Shown piece by piece: positions 21,288 through 28,618 of a stretch of DNA of 64,000 nucleotides. Where the stretch lies: contig CAWBGY010000006.1 in the NCBI GenBank assembly GCA_963788505.1, positions 62,001 to 126,000 on the forward strand, given 5' to 3'. How positions within the stretch are numbered: position 1 is the first letter of the stretch; the number at the start of each line of letters is the position of its first letter. Made by a program: the position numbers and the translations under genes. This DNA comes from JAIQFF01 sp963788505 (GTDB lineage Bacteria; Acidobacteriota; Terriglobia; Terriglobales; Acidobacteriaceae). The notes below the pieces were generated by a model. The model worked only from the letters and a program-made list of their open reading frames with translations, was not told the DNA's origin and searched no databases.

Positions 21288-21479
21288 ATGCGTAATACGC
21301 TTCTCGAAACCTTAAAGAAACAGCGGATGGCTTGGTCGTGGGCCGTGATTGTTGGCCTTTTTCTCGTGGTTGTGGGGCATGCGCCCATCCTTCCTGTTTT
21401 TGCCGGGTGCTTACTGGCTGTCGGAATCTCCGTCTTGCGCGCTTGGCCTCATCGACTGGGAAAAACCCCGGTTCGGTGA
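21288..21479 (+). CDS. Small membrane protein, 63 aa
   Basis: ATG 21288 follows AAGGGGA with good spacing. A basic N terminus (MRNTLLETLKKQRM) leads to two tightly packed hydrophobic segments (WSWAVIVGLFLVVVGHAPILPVFAGCLLAVGISVL) and a basic tail, so both ends probably face the cytoplasm. It lies 18 bp after the TPR gene and 34 bp before the transporter gene. No family is recognised. Confidence 0.68.
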   Translation: MRNTLLETLKKQRMAWSWAVIVGLFLVVVGHAPILPVFAGCLLAVGISVLRAWPHRLGKTPVR

Positions 21480-21513
21480 GCGGCGGGGAGGTCGCACATA
21501 GGCAAAGCGAACC

Positions 21514-23421
21514 ATGAAGACCCTCATGTCAAGGGCGGAAGCGTTAAACGAAGTCATGGACGAAGTCCTCGACGAGAAAATCGGGGCCTCGACTGCCAGT
21601 CCCCCTTCTCAATTGCCCGCAAGTGCGGCATCATCTGTCGTGATGCTCTCGGGACGAAATTTTCTGCTGGGCTGTGGGCTTGTGGCCGGCATGATATTGC
21701 TCGTCGGCCGGGTCGCGGCAATTCCCATGTGGCTGCTGGCGGCCGAGGTGCTGGCCACCATCCTGGGATTGTTTCTGTTCGGCTCCTTCAAATATCAGAT
21801 CCACAAGAACGCGCTCACTTACGGCATGTTGCTGATCGTCGTGGCCACGTTCTGTGGCCTGCCGAGTTCGGAGTGGCAGGTCGAGATTGCGCAGCGCGGC
21901 TGGTGGTACTGGACACAGCAGCATCTGCTTTCGTTCCACGGATTGGACGATCTGGTCCACGCGGACACCATGTTGTTCATCCTGGGGCTGACGTTTTTTG
22001 TCTCGGTCATCGCTCAAACCCGACTGCTGGAGGGCCTTACGTTCTCCTTGCTGCGCCGCAACCGGGGCGAGATTCTTTCTACGGTAATCGCGGTGACCGC
22101 GGTGGTGGCACTGGCGTCGGGCATTCTCGATGGGGTTTCGATGATCGGTCTCACCATCCGGACGCTGGTTATCATCTTGTTGCTGGCGGCGGCGCCCATA
22201 GCGGATATTCGCCACGCGGTCATGGTGTGCACCACGGTGACCACCATCTGCGGCATTTGGCTGGCCTATGGTGAGCCTCCCAATCTGATCATGAAGGCGA
22301 ATCTGTATCCGCGACTGGGCAACGCCTTCTTCCTGATTTACTGCGCTCCGATTGCGGTGGCGTGTTATCTCGTTGTCGCCCGGCATGTTCGGAAAAAGCT
22401 ACGCGGGCGGCGCGTCGATCTCGAGACCATGGACGTGATCGATGCCAATGCCGAGGATGTACGATTTCTTCAGGCGACGCGCCACGGTGAAGTTGTGACC
22501 CCGGTTGAACTCGTTGAAGACCATGCCGCCGAATTGGGCGACCGGGCCGAGTTTGTGCTGCAGCGCTTGCGAGGCGGCGATTCGTTGGGGCTGGCCCTGG
22601 TCCGGGAACGGGTGCCCCAGGCAATCCGTAAGCAACTGCTGGGGCATCTGGTGAGCGAAGATCTGGCGGACTCACTCGATCGCCACTACGTGCTCGACGC
22701 GGCCGGCGATCACCACGGAGCCCTGAAAGCCGAACGGTCGGTCGATGAAGCTCTCGCTTCCATGGCGCACTTGCGCCAACGCGCTCAAAAGATTGGCGGG
22801 TTGGCGCTGATTCCCTTTGTCGGCCTGCTCGTGGTGCACGGTTTCCATCACGAGATGCCGCTCTTCCTGGCGTCTTTCGCGGGATTTGCCGTCGCAGTGG
22901 CGGGCATCACCAGGATTCCAAACATGCGCTCCCTGGCGCTTCGGGATGCGAGACTCGAGTACGCCGAGTACTATTTTCTGTTTCCGTTATTCCTGTCGGT
23001 CACACTTCTGACCAATGCCGGCTTTTTCGGCCAGATGGAGAACCTGATCCATTACGGAATTGAGACTCTCGGCCATGCCCACGTGGCCTTCGCCCAATTT
23101 ATCGGTTGCACATTTCTCTCGGCCATTCTGGACAACAACATCGTGGCCGACTTTGCCTCCCACGGCCTGCACCATCTGGAGACTTCGACTCTGCACCTGT
23201 TCGCCATGGCCCAGATCGCCGGCTACGCGCTGGGCGGATGCTGGACTCACATCGGATCGGCGCAGTCGGTCGTGGCCTATGCCTTCATTCAGCGGGATGT
23301 GGACGCCAACTACACGCCGGTGCAGTGGATCAAGGAGATGACGCCGGTCATCGTGGAAATGCTGGGAGTGATCACCGTAATTCTCTATGCTGAGAGCGCG
23401 TTTCTGAACTGGTTGCACTAG
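21514..23421 (+). CDS. NhaD/ArsB-type ion transporter (IT superfamily)
   Basis: A 635-aa polytopic protein with about 11-12 membrane helices and a hydrophilic loop (about residues 297-420) splitting two halves. The halves carry matching motifs: SGILDGVSMIGL and YGEPPNLIM in the first, SAILDNNIVADF and GGCWTHIGSAQSVV in the second. Paired xDN-type and GxxTxIG-type re-entrant motifs are typical of NhaD Na+/H+ antiporters and ArsB-like carriers. The large central loop is unusual. It sits between amtB and the PII gene, so it may balance ions or pH during ammonium uptake, but the ion is not determined by sequence. Confidence 0.75.
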   Translation: MKTLMSRAEALNEVMDEVLDEKIGASTASPPSQLPASAASSVVMLSGRNFLLGCGLVAGMILLVGRVAAIPMWLLAAEVLATILGLFLFGSFKYQIHKNALTYGMLLIVVATFCGLPSSEWQVEIAQRGWWYWTQQHLLSFHGLDDLVHADTMLFILGLTFFVSVIAQTRLLEGLTFSLLRRNRGEILSTVIAVTAVVALASGILDGVSMIGLTIRTLVIILLLAAAPIADIRHAVMVCTTVTTICGIWLAYGEPPNLIMKANLYPRLGNAFFLIYCAPIAVACYLVVARHVRKKLRGRRVDLETMDVIDANAEDVRFLQATRHGEVVTPVELVEDHAAELGDRAEFVLQRLRGGDSLGLALVRERVPQAIRKQLLGHLVSEDLADSLDRHYVLDAAGDHHGALKAERSVDEALASMAHLRQRAQKIGGLALIPFVGLLVVHGFHHEMPLFLASFAGFAVAVAGITRIPNMRSLALRDARLEYAEYYFLFPLFLSVTLLTNAGFFGQMENLIHYGIETLGHAHVAFAQFIGCTFLSAILDNNIVADFASHGLHHLETSTLHLFAMAQIAGYALGGCWTHIGSAQSVVAYAFIQRDVDANYTPVQWIKEMTPVIVEMLGVITVILYAESAFLNWLH

Positions 23422-23458
23422 ATTGTTGGGAGTCACAGCACGAAGATGTATCGCGATC

Positions 23459-23464
23459 TATAAT
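23459..23464 (+). promoter_or_regulatory. -10-like TATAAT upstream of the PII gene
   Basis: A perfect TATAAT lies 40 bp before the PII start, in the only sizeable gap (82 bp) between the transporter and PII genes. A matching -35 is poor. It may give the PII-glnD pair its own promoter. Confidence 0.35.
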
Positions 23465-23503
23465 TGCCCGATCCAAACTCGAAACGATTGAGGATAAAGA
23501 CAA

Positions 23504-23842
23504 ATGACTAAACTTGAAGCGATTATTCAGCCGTCCAGATTTGAAGCTGTCAAGGAAGCGCTGACGGAGCTGGGGGTTGAAGGCATGACCATATCTGACG
23601 TGCGCGGACACGGCAGACAGAAAGGCCACACCGAGGTCTATCGTGGCCGCGAATACACCGTCGATCTCGTGCCCAAGATCAAGATCGAAATGGTGCTCGC
23701 CGACAACCTGACGAATGCCGCCGTCGATGCCATCGTGCAAAGCGCCGGCACGGGGAAAATCGGCGATGGAAAGATTTTTCTCTCTAAGATCGACGAAGCC
23801 ATACGGATTCGGAACCACGAGCGCGGAGTGGCGGCACTCTAA
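23504..23842 (+). CDS. glnB: Nitrogen regulatory protein PII
   Basis: 112 aa, the exact length of the family. The T-loop contains HGRQKGHTEVYRGREYTVD with Tyr51, the residue uridylylated by GlnD in proteobacterial systems. The B-loop TGKIGDGKIF binds ATP/ADP. PII trimers sense 2-oxoglutarate and adenylate charge and act by contacting partners such as AmtB, glutamine synthetase modifiers or other enzymes. The position directly before glnD and in the amtB cluster fits a GlnK/GlnB role; sequence alone does not separate those names. It has its own likely promoter and is 29 bp from glnD. Confidence 0.95.
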   Translation: MTKLEAIIQPSRFEAVKEALTELGVEGMTISDVRGHGRQKGHTEVYRGREYTVDLVPKIKIEMVLADNLTNAAVDAIVQSAGTGKIGDGKIFLSKIDEAIRIRNHERGVAAL

Positions 23843-23871
23843 CGCACCATCAGTCAGGACGCCGGAGTCCC

Positions 23872-26463
23872 ATGCCAGTGCTGGCGAATAGCGCTATAAC
23901 GCACGACGCATATCAAGCCGAGTCTGAAAGAATACGTGGGCGATTCGAGCAGTCACACAACGGGCAGGCCGCAGTCCGCGAACGCTCGAATCTAACCGAT
24001 GCACTCATTGGCGAGTTGTGGAATCAACTTTCCTCAGGCCCAGGCTCGTCGGACAGGATTTGTGTCGCTGCGCTCGGCGGCTACGGCCGTCGTGCGCTAT
24101 TTCCCTGTTCCGATGTCGATGTGCTTTTTCTCCACGAGTCGCCCCTTAGTGAAGATGCGCAGAAAGGAGTGATCCGGCGAATTTCCCAGGCCCTCTGGGA
24201 CCTCCACCTGCGCGTCAGTGCCACCACCCGGTCCCTGGCGGAGTGCGGCAAGTTGCACCGGGACAATCTCGAGTTCAACATTTCCCTGCTGGATTGCCGC
24301 TACATCTGTGGGGATGCCGCGCTGTTTGAGCAGCTCCGCTCCCAGGTAATTCCGAAAATGGTGGCGCGGGAGGCCCTCGAGTTGCAGCAGCGGCTGATGG
24401 ATCTGACCTCTGCGCGCCACAAGAAATACGGTCACACCATTTTTCATCTGGAACCCAACATAAAAGACTGTCCTGGCGGTTTGCGCGACTACCAGGTGGC
24501 ATGCTGGCTGAGCCTGATTTCAGAACTGGAGAAGACAGGCGTTTGGCCGGCGCCTGAGAGCCTGCTGCCGGGCGCGTTTCGCGCCGAGTGTGGTGCGGCC
24601 CTGGATTTTCTTTCCGCGGTGCGCTGTTTCCTGCATTATCGTCAGGGCCGGGACTTGAATGGGCTGACCTACGAACTGCAGTCCGAGGCGGCAGCCGCTG
24701 GAATCGGGTTGGCGGGCGGAGCGCCGGCCGCGGCTGCGGTCTGGATGCGAACTTACTTCCGCCACGTTCGATCTATTTACCGGCTGACTGTGCTCTTCGA
24801 TGAGGTGCCCCCGGGACGCTCCGGTCTTTACCGTTTATTCGAAAATCGCAAGTCGCGCTTGTCGAACGCCGACTTTTCCGTGGTGGAGGGCCGCGTCTTC
24901 TTGCGCCAGCGCTCTTCCGTTCAGGACCCGTCCGTGCTGCTGGGTCTTTTTGAATTTGTTGGCCGTCACGGCCTCAAGCTGACGGCCGAAACTGAACGCA
25001 GCGTCGAAGCGGCGCTTCCCAGCTTCCGACAATGGGCCCTTGATTCGCCCGAAGCGTGGCCGTACTTTCAGCGAATCCTGGTCTCGCCTCATGCCGGCGC
25101 CGCCCTGCGGGCCATGCACCGGCTGGGCGTGCTGGTCCTCCTGTTTCCCGAATTTCAGGCCATCGATTCGCTGGTCATTCGTGATTATTACCATCGCTAC
25201 ACGGTCGACGAGCATTCGCTGGTCGCGATCGAGAACATACACGCCCTGCGAACACCCGACACCGAGTTGGAACGGCGCTTCCGCGATATTCTCGACGGAC
25301 TTGAGCGCCCCGACCTGCTTTTCCTGGCTCTCCTGTTCCACGATGTCGGAAAGGGTACGGCCGCGGATGACCACGTGGCGGGAAGTCTGCAAGCCCTGGC
25401 CACCGCGCTGGACCGTTTGCGGCTGGAACCGGCTGAGCGCGATATTCTAGTTTTTCTGATCGCGAACCATCTGCGCATGTCTTCCACCACCATGCGCCAG
25501 GATATCTTCGACCCCAAAGTGGTGGCGGAGTTCGGTGAGTCGGTCGGCACGGCGGAACGGCTCAAGATGCTCACGTTGCTGACTTACGCGGATGTGAAGT
25601 CGGTCAATCCGGAAGCCCTCACGCCATGGAAGGCTGAGATGCTCTGGCAGTTCTACGCGGCCGCGTTCAACCACCTGAGCCGGAGCGTGGACGACCAGCG
25701 TCTCACCCTGAGTATTTCCAACAGCGATCGAATCAAGGAAGTGGTCGCCGCGGCGAACGAACCCAATGCGAAACACATCACGTCGTTTCTCGAAGGCTTC
25801 CCTAAACGCTATTTGCTGATGCACACCTCGAGCGAGATCGTTACCCACTGCCGCATGTACGATCACCTCAAACAGAAAGATGACGAGCCCCAGATCGATA
25901 TCCTCCGTCGCGATGGCTACTTCGAACTGGTGCTGTTGACCCTCGACTGCCCCGGCCTGTTTTCCCACGTCGTGGGCACGCTTTCTTCCTGGGGAATGAA
26001 CATCCTGAAAGCGGAGGCATTTTCCAACAAGGCCGGCGTGGTACTGGACACAATTCGGTTTTCTGACCGCTTCCGGACGCTCGAGCTCAATCCATCCGAA
26101 ATAAACCGGCTGACGCGGAAACTGTCTGAAGCCGTTTCGGGCGAGATTAATGTTGTGGAACTCATGGAGACGAAATTCAAGCCCAGCGTGCAGGTCCCGA
26201 AAGTGAAAATCGAGCCCAGCGTGCAGACCGATAACGAGTGCTCGCAACACAGCACCCTGGTCGAGATCATTGCCCAGGATCGACCCGGACTGCTTTACGA
26301 CATCAGTTCGACCCTGGCCGAGCTCGGCTGCAATATCGAGGTTGCAATCATCGACACTCAAGGTCAGACGGCAACTGACGTGTTCCATGTGACCTGCGCC
26401 GGCGCCAAGCTGGATCCTCAGCACCAGGAGACCATGCGGCGAGCCCTGATGGGGCAACTGTAG
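23872..26463 (+). CDS. glnD: [Protein-PII] uridylyltransferase / uridylyl-removing enzyme
   Basis: 863 aa, full length. The nucleotidyltransferase motif GGYGRRALFPCSDVDVL lies at about residues 70-86, with the SDVD metal-binding aspartates. An HD hydrolase domain with LFHDVGKG near residue 490 removes UMP. Two C-terminal ACT domains follow (about 680-755 and 795-860), which bind glutamine. It adds UMP to Tyr51 of PII when glutamine is low and removes it when glutamine is high. Placement next to PII, not glnA or glnE, makes this a compact sensing module. A long open frame on the opposite strand (25447-26457) is a shadow. Confidence 0.95.
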   Translation: MPVLANSAITHDAYQAESERIRGRFEQSHNGQAAVRERSNLTDALIGELWNQLSSGPGSSDRICVAALGGYGRRALFPCSDVDVLFLHESPLSEDAQKGVIRRISQALWDLHLRVSATTRSLAECGKLHRDNLEFNISLLDCRYICGDAALFEQLRSQVIPKMVAREALELQQRLMDLTSARHKKYGHTIFHLEPNIKDCPGGLRDYQVACWLSLISELEKTGVWPAPESLLPGAFRAECGAALDFLSAVRCFLHYRQGRDLNGLTYELQSEAAAAGIGLAGGAPAAAAVWMRTYFRHVRSIYRLTVLFDEVPPGRSGLYRLFENRKSRLSNADFSVVEGRVFLRQRSSVQDPSVLLGLFEFVGRHGLKLTAETERSVEAALPSFRQWALDSPEAWPYFQRILVSPHAGAALRAMHRLGVLVLLFPEFQAIDSLVIRDYYHRYTVDEHSLVAIENIHALRTPDTELERRFRDILDGLERPDLLFLALLFHDVGKGTAADDHVAGSLQALATALDRLRLEPAERDILVFLIANHLRMSSTTMRQDIFDPKVVAEFGESVGTAERLKMLTLLTYADVKSVNPEALTPWKAEMLWQFYAAAFNHLSRSVDDQRLTLSISNSDRIKEVVAAANEPNAKHITSFLEGFPKRYLLMHTSSEIVTHCRMYDHLKQKDDEPQIDILRRDGYFELVLLTLDCPGLFSHVVGTLSSWGMNILKAEAFSNKAGVVLDTIRFSDRFRTLELNPSEINRLTRKLSEAVSGEINVVELMETKFKPSVQVPKVKIEPSVQTDNECSQHSTLVEIIAQDRPGLLYDISSTLAELGCNIEVAIIDTQGQTATDVFHVTCAGAKLDPQHQETMRRALMGQL

Positions 26464-26509
26464 TTCAACCTGGAATCGGGTGTCGACGGCTCGGGTTGAT
26501 CTGAGAGAC

Positions 26510-27349
26510 TTACTGTAAAGCCCTTTCGGCTAGGTAGCGCTGTAATCCATCCCGCCAGTCCGGCAGGGTGATGCCGTACTTCCGCAAACTTTCCGGGGAC
26601 AGTACGGAATACTTCGGACGTTCCGCCGGGCGCACAAAATTATCGCTCGTGGTTTCAAGCACCGTTGTGCTCAGTCCTGCCTGGGCAATGATTTCGCGAG
26701 CGAACTCGTACCATGAGCACTCACCCCGGCTGGTGACGTGCACAATGCCACTGGCCCCTTGCCGGCAAAGTTGAACCAGGGCGCGAGCCAGATCTACGGA
26801 ATAGGTCGGAGAACCCCGCTGATCGCCCACCACTTCCAGCTGTGGCCGGGTCGCGGCCAGTTTCAAAATTGTGTTGGGGAAGCATTTTCCACCGGGACCG
26901 AAAAGCCACGAAGTCCGAGCCACGCAGCACTGCGGCAGAATTTCGCCAATTTGCACCTCGGCCTCGGCCTTCGACTGTCCGTAAACGGTGCGGGGCGAGC
27001 GTGGGTCCCCGGTTGCGTACGGCGTCGTTTTTGTCCCGTCGAAGACGTAGTCTGTGCTGATAAAAAGCAGGCGGGCGCCGCATTCCTGCGCCGCCCGTGC
27101 AACATTGACCGCTCCGCGGCAGTTCACATCGAAAGCCAGGTCACGATGGGTCTCGCAGCCGTCCACATCGGCGTAAGCCGCTGCCAGCACAATCCAATCG
27201 GGCCGGGTACGCTGGACCAAGAGAAGGACCTGCTTCTCGTCCCGTATATCTCCATCGGCGGAGCCCAGCCCGACGACCTCATCGTCTCCCCACTCGCGCA
27301 TCAGCGCCGTCCCCAGCAAGCCAGTTGCGCCGAAGATAGTGATTCGCAT
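26510..27349 (-). CDS. rfbD: dTDP-4-dehydrorhamnose reductase
   Basis: 279 aa, usual length. The N-terminal GATGLLG binds NAD(P)H; STDYVFDG and YGQSK supply the catalytic Thr/Ser, Tyr and Lys, and RTSWLFG is a conserved family block. It performs the last step in dTDP-L-rhamnose synthesis. It is the last gene of the exopolysaccharide operon, 39 bp after rfbB, and runs convergently toward glnD. The two other pathway genes, rfbA and rfbC, are not in this window, so the operon only supplies half of the route or uses it for a related dTDP-sugar. Confidence 0.93.
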   Translation of the reverse strand: MRITIFGATGLLGTALMREWGDDEVVGLGSADGDIRDEKQVLLLVQRTRPDWIVLAAAYADVDGCETHRDLAFDVNCRGAVNVARAAQECGARLLFISTDYVFDGTKTTPYATGDPRSPRTVYGQSKAEAEVQIGEILPQCCVARTSWLFGPGGKCFPNTILKLAATRPQLEVVGDQRGSPTYSVDLARALVQLCRQGASGIVHVTSRGECSWYEFAREIIAQAGLSTTVLETTSDNFVRPAERPKYSVLSPESLRKYGITLPDWRDGLQRYLAERALQ

Positions 27350-27388
27350 GCGGTCCGTTCCGTGCGTCGCTGAGACAGGCTGTGCAGC

Positions 27389-28453
27389 CTATGAGTAGTG
27401 TGTGGCAATCCACTTTCGGTAGCTGCCGCTGGTAACTTCTTTCACCCATCCCTCATTTTCCAAATACCACTGGATTGTCTTGTGAATGCCGCTCTCGAAG
27501 CTTTCGCGCGGCTTCCATCCCAATTCGCGTTCGATCTTGCGCCCATCGATGGCATAGCGGCGGTCGTGACCAGGCCGGTCCTTCACAAACGCGATCAGCT
27601 TTCGATGCGGCACAGTGGGACCGTCCGGACACAACTGGTCCAGGGTCGCGCACAGCGCTTCCACGATTTCTATGTTTCGTTTCTCGCTCCGTCCACCGAT
27701 GTTGTAGGTTTCGCCGACTCTGCCTTTGGCCAGCACGGTGCGTACCGCGTGGCAGTGATCTTCGACGAATACCCAGTCGCGGATGTTCTGTCCGTCTCCG
27801 TATACCGGCAAAGGTTTGCCGGCCTGGGCGTTCAGGATCACGAGCGGGATCAGCTTTTCCGGAAATTGATAGGGGCCGTAATTATTGGAACAATTGGTGG
27901 TCAAGGTGGGAAGGCCGTAGGTGTGGTGATAGGCCCGCACCAGGTGGTCCGCTCCCGCCTTGGAAGCGGAGTATGGACTGTTGGGCGCGTACGCCGTGGT
28001 CTCGCAAAACGGGGGATCATGGGGGCCGAGCGAGCCATATACTTCGTCCGTCGAGATGTGAAGAAAGCGGAATGCCTTGCGCTCTTCGCCGGTAAGGCCT
28101 TCGAAATATGCCCGTGCTTCTTCCAGCAGACAAAATGTCCCGTGCACATTGGTGCGGATGAAATCATCGGGTCCGCGGATCGAACGATCCACGTGGCTCT
28201 CAGCCGCAAAATGCACGATGGCGCGCGGCTTATGCTGCTCGATCAGGCCCCGTACGCGCTCGCGGTCGCAGATGTCTCCCTGGGCAAAACCATATCGGGG
28301 ATCGGAAGAAACCCGGAGCAGGTTGCGCGGATTGCCTGCATAGGTCAGCTTGTCGAGGTTGACTACGGGAGTGCCTTCCTGCTCGAACCATTGCAGGATG
28401 AAGTTGGAACCGATGAACCCCGCCCCTCCGGTCACCAGAATCGTCTTTTCCAT
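27389..28453 (-). CDS. rfbB: dTDP-glucose 4,6-dehydratase
   Basis: 354 aa extended SDR. TGGAGFIGSN binds NAD+, HFAAESHVDRSI is the family block, STDEVYGSL carries the Thr-Asp-Glu catalytic residues and YSASK the Tyr/Lys pair; NNYGPYQFPEKLIP and GDGQNIRDWVFVEDH are also diagnostic. It converts dTDP-glucose to dTDP-4-keto-6-deoxyglucose. The 165-bp gap upstream, which contains tandem palindromes, suggests an extra promoter for rfbB-rfbD inside the polysaccharide operon. Confidence 0.95.
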   Translation of the reverse strand: MEKTILVTGGAGFIGSNFILQWFEQEGTPVVNLDKLTYAGNPRNLLRVSSDPRYGFAQGDICDRERVRGLIEQHKPRAIVHFAAESHVDRSIRGPDDFIRTNVHGTFCLLEEARAYFEGLTGEERKAFRFLHISTDEVYGSLGPHDPPFCETTAYAPNSPYSASKAGADHLVRAYHHTYGLPTLTTNCSNNYGPYQFPEKLIPLVILNAQAGKPLPVYGDGQNIRDWVFVEDHCHAVRTVLAKGRVGETYNIGGRSEKRNIEIVEALCATLDQLCPDGPTVPHRKLIAFVKDRPGHDRRYAIDGRKIERELGWKPRESFESGIHKTIQWYLENEGWVKEVTSGSYRKWIATHYS

Positions 28454-28543
28454 GTGAGCAGGCGGCGCCGGGTTGAGTGGCAGTCAATCGGCGATCACCG
28501 CTCTGATTGTAATAAAGAAAGGGCCGAACGTGGTCTTCGGAGG

Positions 28544-28569
28544 CTGGTTTGCAAACCTGGTTTGCAAAC
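28544..28569. promoter_or_regulatory. Tandem palindromic site upstream of rfbB
   Basis: The 13-mer CTGGTTTGCAAAC is repeated head-to-tail (28544-28556 and 28557-28569), and each copy contains the palindromic core GTTTGCAAAC. It lies about 90-115 bp upstream of rfbB, which reads leftward. This resembles a paired repressor or activator site; the regulator is unknown. Confidence 0.45.
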
Positions 28570-28618
28570 AACGAGGGGGAACACCCAGTTTGCCATCGCG
28601 AGCACGGCGCCGGACGGG

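Noticed and set aside
25447..26457. 336-codon open frame on the - strand
   Set aside because: Antisense to the C-terminal half of glnD and without recognisable domains.
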